Source: an uncultured Bacteroides sp. | GTDB lineage: Bacteria > Bacteroidota > Bacteroidia > Bacteroidales > Bacteroidaceae | Direction: 5' to 3' | Length of the DNA stretch: 7,809 nt | Assembly (NCBI RefSeq): GCF_902491285.1 | Contig: NZ_CABUHK010000134.1 | Location: forward strand, 1 to 7,809 | Part shown: in pieces, positions 3,659 to 7,809 of the stretch | How positions within the stretch are numbered: the first letter of the stretch is position 1 | Layout: each line of letters begins with the position of its first letter | Notes under the pieces: model-generated | What the model saw: only the letters and a program-made list of their open reading frames with translations | Databases searched by the model: none | Told to the model about the DNA's origin: nothing | Translations under genes and position numbers: made by a program

Positions 3659-5764
3659 ATGGAGTATTATGGAAAGATATTGTGCATATCCTACAATGAC
3701 CTGACTTACGATGACCGACCGGTGATGGTGGACGGAAAGGCAGACTACAGCAGAAGCCGCACGCTGAAAGGAGTTCATCCTTCCACTCTTTCCGAAGAAG
3801 AACTTGCTCCCATCATGTCGATACCCAATTACAAGAAGTTAGCGGCAAAGGAGAAAATCAATGTAGTTCGATCCGGAAGAGGTCTGGGAGGTTACGTTTT
3901 GGTAGAAATAGCCACCATGCCCCTACGGTTTCAGGAAAGGATAAAACTAAAATACGGAGATATGAAAGAAGACGTAATAAGAAACTGGCTCGGCAGCCAT
4001 TACCACATCGATGCGAAAGCCCGGGAATTTTACACCCGGTTCCGTTTTGACAACGGAGATGCACTGCCACCGGAACACATCCAAGAATATACGGTAAACG
4101 CTTCGGTAATTGAGGCAGTGATGCGTGCCATGGAGGATGCCACGTTTATGCGAAAGGCCATGAAGGCCGGGCCGGTGAACTGGGGCGAACTGGCAGGAGC
4201 CATCAGTTACTACCAAGCAGAGTTCGGACATACCTTGCCTGTCAGTTCCAACCGCTTCAAGAAGCGTGTGAATGACTTCAAGGCCAACGGCTATGAAAGC
4301 CTTATCAGCCGCAAGTTCATGAACCAGAACCGCCGGAAAGTGACCTATGACATTGAACGCCTGCTGCTGAGCATCGATGCCCAACCGGAGCAGCCCTTCA
4401 ATACCACCGTGTGGGAACAGTACAATCTATTTGTGCAAGGAGAACTGGAGCTATATGACCCCGAAACCGGCGAGGTGTTGAATCCGGCAGACTTTACCGA
4501 CAAGGATGGAAATCCGCTGGTATTGAGCCCGGCCACAGTAGCCAACTACCTGAACAACCCCAAGAACAAGGCCCTTCGCGGTAAGCTGCACATGAGCCAA
4601 TGGGATTTCAACAATGCCTACCGTCCTTATCATCTGCGCAGCATCGGTGAATATTCCTTGAGTAAGGTTTCTCTTGACGACCGCGACCTGCCGCGCCCAA
4701 TGAAGGATGGCAACCGAGTGAAAGCCTATTATGCCTACGATGTGGTGAGCGGTGCTGTAGTGGGATATGCCTACAACCGGTACAAGACTACCGAGTTATT
4801 TTTAGACTGCATGCGAAACATGTTCCAGACCCTGGACCGGAACGGCATGTATATCCCCGCCGAGTTAGAAGTGGAACACCACCTGGTAAGCGACTTTGCC
4901 GACGGATTGATGCAAGCCGGTACCGTCTTCCCCCTGATCCGCTGGTGTAACCCCGGGAACTCGCGTGAAAAACGTGCCGAGCACAAGAACCGCGAAAAGA
5001 AATACGGTGTGGAGAAACGCACGCAGGTAGGTATCGGCCGATGGTATGCCAAGCTGGAGGCCAACCGCCCGAAGGAAGAAAAGGTGTATGACGAAAAGAA
5101 CAACACCTACAAGGTGAAGACCTATAGTTATGAAGAACTGGTAGCCGATGATATACGCGCCATTGAGACCTTCAACGCACAGCCTCACCCCAACCAAAAG
5201 CGCTATCCGGGCATGAGCCGTTGGGATGTGCTTTGCGCCCATCAGAACCCGAACCTTGCACCTTGGGACAAGGCCGTTCTTTACCGGTTCATCGGACAGC
5301 ACACCGAAACAACCATCCGGCAGAACACCTACTGCACGGTGATGTACAACCAATACGGACTGCCCAGCCCAGAAATCATCGAAAAGCTGGAGCCGAGGAA
5401 CTACAAGGTAGATGCCTATTATCTGCCCGATGCCGACGGAACCATCAACGAGGTATATATCTACCAGAACGGACGATATATCGCCACCTGCAAGCCCGTA
5501 GCCCGTTACAATGAGAATACAGCCGAGCAGACCGAGTACGACAAGGCAGCCTATACCGAACAGTCCAAGTATGTAGCTCAATTCGACAAGATGATGAAGG
5601 ACGGCAAGATCAAGCGTGTGGGCATCCTTGCCAAAGAGGAAGCAAAGCTGATAACAGAGGTACAGGCGGAAGCCGTTCCCCTTCCTGCACAAGCCGAGGA
5701 AGAAGATTACTCAGCCTATATGGACATCAGTGCCTTCGAGCATGATGCAGTAGCCAAGATATAA
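3659..5764 (+). CDS. MuA-type DDE transposase
   Basis: The 701-residue protein (MuA has 663) cuts the element ends and joins them to target DNA. The N-terminus (about 1-100) resembles the Mu-type DNA-binding region, and a helical end-binding region lies at about 145-240. The RNase H-like catalytic core spans about 328-470: SLDDRDLP with D340/D341, then YDVVSGAVVGYAY at 360-372, then ELEVEHHLVSDF at 402-413, then CNPGNSREKRAEH with E437/E441. A Mu-type C-terminal beta-barrel follows at about 547-615. The tail (621-701) is charged and could contact the MuB-type ATPase. By alignment, the second catalytic acid seems to be Glu (E404 or E406) instead of Asp. ATG 3659 is the natural start. The gene follows the HTH gene by 11 bases and precedes the ATPase by 36. 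Confidence 0.92.
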   Translation: MEYYGKILCISYNDLTYDDRPVMVDGKADYSRSRTLKGVHPSTLSEEELAPIMSIPNYKKLAAKEKINVVRSGRGLGGYVLVEIATMPLRFQERIKLKYGDMKEDVIRNWLGSHYHIDAKAREFYTRFRFDNGDALPPEHIQEYTVNASVIEAVMRAMEDATFMRKAMKAGPVNWGELAGAISYYQAEFGHTLPVSSNRFKKRVNDFKANGYESLISRKFMNQNRRKVTYDIERLLLSIDAQPEQPFNTTVWEQYNLFVQGELELYDPETGEVLNPADFTDKDGNPLVLSPATVANYLNNPKNKALRGKLHMSQWDFNNAYRPYHLRSIGEYSLSKVSLDDRDLPRPMKDGNRVKAYYAYDVVSGAVVGYAYNRYKTTELFLDCMRNMFQTLDRNGMYIPAELEVEHHLVSDFADGLMQAGTVFPLIRWCNPGNSREKRAEHKNREKKYGVEKRTQVGIGRWYAKLEANRPKEEKVYDEKNNTYKVKTYSYEELVADDIRAIETFNAQPHPNQKRYPGMSRWDVLCAHQNPNLAPWDKAVLYRFIGQHTETTIRQNTYCTVMYNQYGLPSPEIIEKLEPRNYKVDAYYLPDADGTINEVYIYQNGRYIATCKPVARYNENTAEQTEYDKAAYTEQSKYVAQFDKMMKDGKIKRVGILAKEEAKLITEVQAEAVPLPAQAEEEDYSAYMDISAFEHDAVAKI

Positions 5765-5765
5765 T

Positions 5766-5776
5766 TAACGACGTTA
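5766..5776. other. Small palindrome between transposase and ATPase genes
   Basis: TAACG-A-CGTTA is a perfect 11-base palindrome just after the transposase stop, in the 36-base gap before the ATPase. It has no T run and is too short for a strong terminator. It may be chance. Confidence 0.25.
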
Positions 5777-5800
5777 GAACGAATTTAAAACAGCATTCAA

Positions 5801-6682
5801 ATGGAAATAACAAATGAAGTAAAGCAACGTATTGTGGCAGCGATAGCCGCCGACCGTGAAAATTATCCCAGTGACAACCGCCATGCCACGGCACTGGGCA
5901 TAGCCCCCAGCGTGTACAATGCCATCAAGCGGGGCAATTATGAAAAGCAGGTCAGTGATGCCAACTGGGTAGGCATAGCCCGAAGACTGGGCGTGCAACT
6001 GCGTACGGAAATGCCCTGGCTGGCAGCCCAGACCCCGACCTACGTATTTGTGAGCAAGCAGCTGGAAGTGTGCCAGGGCAGCGGTCTGAGCGCCATCCTG
6101 TGCGATATGCCCAATATCGGCAAGACTTTTACGGCCAAAGCTTATGTGAAACAGCACAAGCACGCCGTATATGTGGACTGCAGCCAGGTAAAGACCAAGT
6201 TGAAGCTAATACGCTACATTGCCAAGGAATTCGGCGTGACCAGCAACGGACGCTACAGCGACGTATATGAAGACCTGGTGGCCTACCTGCGCACGATTGA
6301 TACGCCTCTGGTTATCCTGGACGAAGCCGGCGACCTGCAGTATGAAGCCTTTTTGGAACTGAAGGCCCTGTGGAATGCCACCGAACGCTGCTGTGCCTGG
6401 TATATGATGGGTGCCGACGGATTGAAAGAGAAGATCAACCGTGCCATCGAAGGCAAGAAGGTGGGCTATACCGAAATGTTGAGCCGCTACGGTGACTCCT
6501 ACAGCAAGGTGACCCCGGACGATGCGCAGGAACGCGAAAAGTTCCTGAAGGCACAGGCTGCCATCGTGGCCAAAATCAATGCCCCGGACGGTGCCGACAT
6601 TGCCAAGATTGTTCACAGCACCGGAGGCGGCTTGCGGCGCGTATATACCGAAATCGAAAAATTAAGGAGGGTGCAGGCATGA
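5801..6682 (+). CDS. MuB-type AAA+ ATPase, target selection for transposition
   Basis: The 293-residue protein (MuB has 312) follows the transposase directly, as B follows A in Mu. Residues 1-75 form a helix-turn-helix-like DNA-binding region (NRHATALGIAPSVYNAIKRG) of the MuB type. The AAA+ core has Walker A at 102-109 (DMPNIGKT; the usual first glycine is Asp), Walker B LVILDEAGDL at 170-179, a sensor-1-like stretch YMMGADGLKEKI, a possible arginine finger R229 in LSRYG, and a sensor-2 arginine near GGGLRRV (275-281). In Mu, B binds target DNA as ATP filaments, stimulates the transposase and gives target immunity. It lacks a clear ribosome site. Its stop overlaps the next start as ATGA (6679-6682), which suggests coupled translation. 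Confidence 0.88.
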   Translation: MEITNEVKQRIVAAIAADRENYPSDNRHATALGIAPSVYNAIKRGNYEKQVSDANWVGIARRLGVQLRTEMPWLAAQTPTYVFVSKQLEVCQGSGLSAILCDMPNIGKTFTAKAYVKQHKHAVYVDCSQVKTKLKLIRYIAKEFGVTSNGRYSDVYEDLVAYLRTIDTPLVILDEAGDLQYEAFLELKALWNATERCCAWYMMGADGLKEKINRAIEGKKVGYTEMLSRYGDSYSKVTPDDAQEREKFLKAQAAIVAKINAPDGADIAKIVHSTGGGLRRVYTEIEKLRRVQA

Positions 6683-6936
6683 TAAGCAAGATAGAAATGC
6701 AAGCGATGGATGCTGTTATCGGTATCCATCGCGAGATGAGAAAAGCGAATGAGATAGACTGGGAACAGCGCAGATATGAAATTGCCAAAAGCATGCTTCC
6801 GGTAGTAAGAAGCAATTCATCAGGTATAATGTCTATAAAACAAGTTGCCGGACTTGCTGTGGAGTATGCTGATGCTCTTATTGAAGAATTGAAAGGGGGT
6901 AGCCGTGAAACTGAAGAGAGCCTACAGCCCCGGTGA
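6679..6936 (+). CDS. Small helical protein of unknown function
   Basis: The 85-residue protein begins MISKIEMQAMDAVIGIHREM and is predicted helical: a charged central helix (RKANEIDWEQRRYEIAKSM), a Ser/Gly-rich turn and a second helix (QVAGLAVEYADALIEELKGG). I see no catalytic motif. The ATG overlaps the ATPase stop by four bases, with AAGGAGG just upstream (6663-6669). The C-terminus overlaps the next gene's GTG start by 32 bases. Its DNA is visibly lower in GC than the flanking genes, which suggests a separate origin. The pattern resembles small proteins often found in Bacteroidales phages, without known role. A partner of one of the flanking ATPases is possible from coupling only. Confidence 0.75.
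   Translation: MISKIEMQAMDAVIGIHREMRKANEIDWEQRRYEIAKSMLPVVRSNSSGIMSIKQVAGLAVEYADALIEELKGGSRETEESLQPR
6892..6900 (+). promoter_or_regulatory. Shine-Dalgarno sequence deciding a GTG start
   Basis: AAAGGGGGT lies 4 bases before GTG 6905. Strong ribosome sites are uncommon in Bacteroidales, so this one favours GTG 6905 over the in-frame ATG at 6947. It lies inside the end of the upstream gene. Confidence 0.5.
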
Positions 6937-7567
6937 GGTGCTGAATATGAAAATACCCCGGTATGAGTTTACCGGGGATTGGCAAGCCTCGATAGGCAAC
7001 CCTGCCAAAAGCGGCGTGTGGATTATCTGGGGTGCCAGCGGGAACGGAAAGAGCAGCTTTGTGATGCAGTTGGCCAAGTACCTGTGCGGCTTCGGACGTG
7101 TCATCTATGACAGCCTGGAAGAAAGCACTGGCCTTGCGTTCCAAATGAGCCTGAAACGGCATAAGATGGACGAAGTGCGCAAGCGGTTGGTTATCCTTGA
7201 CCGCGAGTCGATGGACCAGCTGGAGGAACGTCTGCAGCGCCGGGGCAGTCCCGGCATCGTGATTATCGACAGCTTCCAATACAGCGGCTTGAACTACAAG
7301 ACCTACAAGGAGTTCAAGGAACGTCATCCCAAGAAACTGTTTATCTTCATCAGCCATGCCGAGGGACTTCATCCGGCAGGTAGAAGCGCCCGCAAGGTGG
7401 AATATGATGCCGATGTGAAAATCATGGTAAGCTGTTTCAAAGCCTGGTGCAAAAGCCGCTTTATGGAAAAGCCCGGTGAACCCTACGTGATATGGGAAGA
7501 AGGTGCTGCCAAAACATTGAAGGACGATAATATAGAGGATTATTTGAATGATGGAATGGGAGAATAA
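6905..7567 (+). CDS. RecA-like P-loop ATPase of the early region
   Basis: The 220-residue protein has a clean Walker A (GASGNGKSS, residues 43-51) after a beta-strand VWIIW, and Walker B GIVIIDSFQY (117-126). A third core strand ends in FIFISHAEG (146-154), the place where RecA/DnaB/KaiC-type ATPases carry a sensor residue. DSLEES at 69-74 fits the catalytic acidic motif after the second strand. I class it as RecA-fold (AAA_25/RAD55-like). It lacks a lid and DNA-binding extension, so it is a compact single domain. Mu has no direct counterpart in this place; possible roles are recombination mediator, helicase loader or a replication-restart helper. It starts at GTG 6905, overlaps the upstream gene by 32 bases and the next gene by 20. 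Confidence 0.8.
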   Translation: MKLKRAYSPGEVLNMKIPRYEFTGDWQASIGNPAKSGVWIIWGASGNGKSSFVMQLAKYLCGFGRVIYDSLEESTGLAFQMSLKRHKMDEVRKRLVILDRESMDQLEERLQRRGSPGIVIIDSFQYSGLNYKTYKEFKERHPKKLFIFISHAEGLHPAGRSARKVEYDADVKIMVSCFKAWCKSRFMEKPGEPYVIWEEGAAKTLKDDNIEDYLNDGMGE

Positions 7568-7769
7568 GCTGTACCAGATACTCCTGAAAGGACAGGAGGC
7601 GGAGGCCGTGGTGGACGATTGGGTAGAGCGTAACATACAAAGCGACCTCCGTCTGCGCAGGGCCAAGACAAAGGGACACGTAGTGATAGAAACCAGGGAT
7701 GTGATGTTTGCCCGGAATATCCAGGTATGGCATCCGTCCTGCCAAATAAACATTAAAGATTTGAAGTGA
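7548..7769 (+). CDS. Small protein of unknown function, coupled to the ATPase
   Basis: The 73-residue protein starts MMEWENKLYQILLKGQEAEA; ATG 7548 or 7551 may be used. An acidic N-terminal helix is followed by a basic segment (DLRLRRAKTKGHV) and strands (VVIETRDVMFA, IQVWHPSCQINIKDL). The 20-base overlap with the RecA-like ATPase gene and TGATG-type overlap with the next gene point to a coupled cassette. I recognise no domain. An accessory to the ATPase would fit the coupling, but this is inference. Confidence 0.65.
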   Translation: MMEWENKLYQILLKGQEAEAVVDDWVERNIQSDLRLRRAKTKGHVVIETRDVMFARNIQVWHPSCQINIKDLK

Positions 7770-7809
7770 TGGAAAAGAAAGAAGAAAAGAAAGTGTGCTG
7801 CATCTGCGG
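7769..7809 (+). CDS. Start of a Cys-containing protein, cut by the window end
   Basis: ATG at 7769-7771 overlaps the previous TGA. The 13 complete codons read MEKKEEKKVCCIC and the next begins GG. The very charged start followed by CCIC-G looks like the first half of a zinc-binding knuckle. The rest is outside the window, so the function cannot be given. Confidence 0.5.
   Translation, partial: MEKKEEKKVCCIC

Larger units (their letters stand above)
285..7809 (+). mobile_element. Mu-like transposable prophage, left end and early region (continues past the window)
   Basis: The element is defined by gene content in Mu order: leftward repressor, divergent rightward early genes, MuA-type transposase, then MuB-type ATPase. 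The left boundary is placed at the TG at 285-286, directly after the point where the host receptor loses homology and where the first of several TGGGC-type repeats begins. Mu-family elements begin with TG and make a 5-bp target duplication; here that would be GGGTA at 280-284, but the right end is not in the window, so this cannot be confirmed. The coding part is richer in GC than the host fragment. No tail, head, lysis or diversity-generating genes fall inside the window. The boundary could be off by a few bases. Confidence 0.8.

Noticed and set aside
4865..5692. Long minus-strand frame (275 codons) inside the transposase gene
   Set aside because: It is antisense to a clear transposase with conserved motifs, and its hydrophobic product is typical of a shadow frame.
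6878..7753. Minus-strand frame (291 codons) opposite the RecA-like ATPase
   Set aside because: The plus strand carries clean Walker motifs and coupled starts; the minus product has no recognisable domain.

Overview
The window looks like Bacteroidales chromosome (Bacteroides, Phocaeicola or Parabacteroides) carrying the left end and early region of a Mu-like transposable prophage. Three things point to this host. The left edge holds the start of a SusC/TonB-dependent receptor with an STN domain. The promoter elements match the Bacteroidales form (TTTG near -33, TAnnTTTG near -7). Most starts lack a strong Shine-Dalgarno sequence.

Layout. Positions 1-284 are host sequence: the receptor gene is cut after about 90 codons. 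From about 285, imperfect TGGGC... repeats look like transposase-binding sites of a Mu-type left end. Positions 403-660 are non-coding and contain a duplicated hairpin; the second copy is a good intrinsic terminator. A small gene of unknown function (679-921) with a possible promoter and a terminator on each side resembles a moron cassette. Then come five phased copies of GGGGTTACT (1024-1092), a long hairpin (1144-1194) and an AT-rich gap. The leftward gene at 1330-2034 is a lysogeny repressor (HTH plus S24 peptidase). Between it and the rightward genes lie two face-to-face promoters flanking a perfect 6-5-6 inverted repeat, the likely lysis/lysogeny switch.

The rightward early operon runs to the end of the window: two small unknown genes (2150-2365, 2387-2779), a GC-rich structured and tRNA-like stretch (2781-2912), another small gene (2939-3205), a probable HTH protein (3267-3647), the MuA-type transposase (3659-5764), the MuB-type AAA+ target-selection ATPase (5801-6682), a small gene (6679-6936), a second RecA-like P-loop ATPase (6905-7567), a small gene (7548-7769), and the start of a Lys/Glu-rich, Cys-containing protein (7769 onward). 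The last genes overlap one another and are probably translationally coupled.

Inferred working: the repressor holds the switch and, if its S24 domain is active, is cleaved after DNA damage. The early operon then supplies transposase and ATPase, which act on the left-end repeats and the unseen right end to integrate or replicate the element. The least explained parts are the GGGGTTACT array, the tRNA-like RNA region, the moron-like gene and the second ATPase. No late, structural or diversity-generating genes are visible, so the known phage lineage cannot be fixed from this window.
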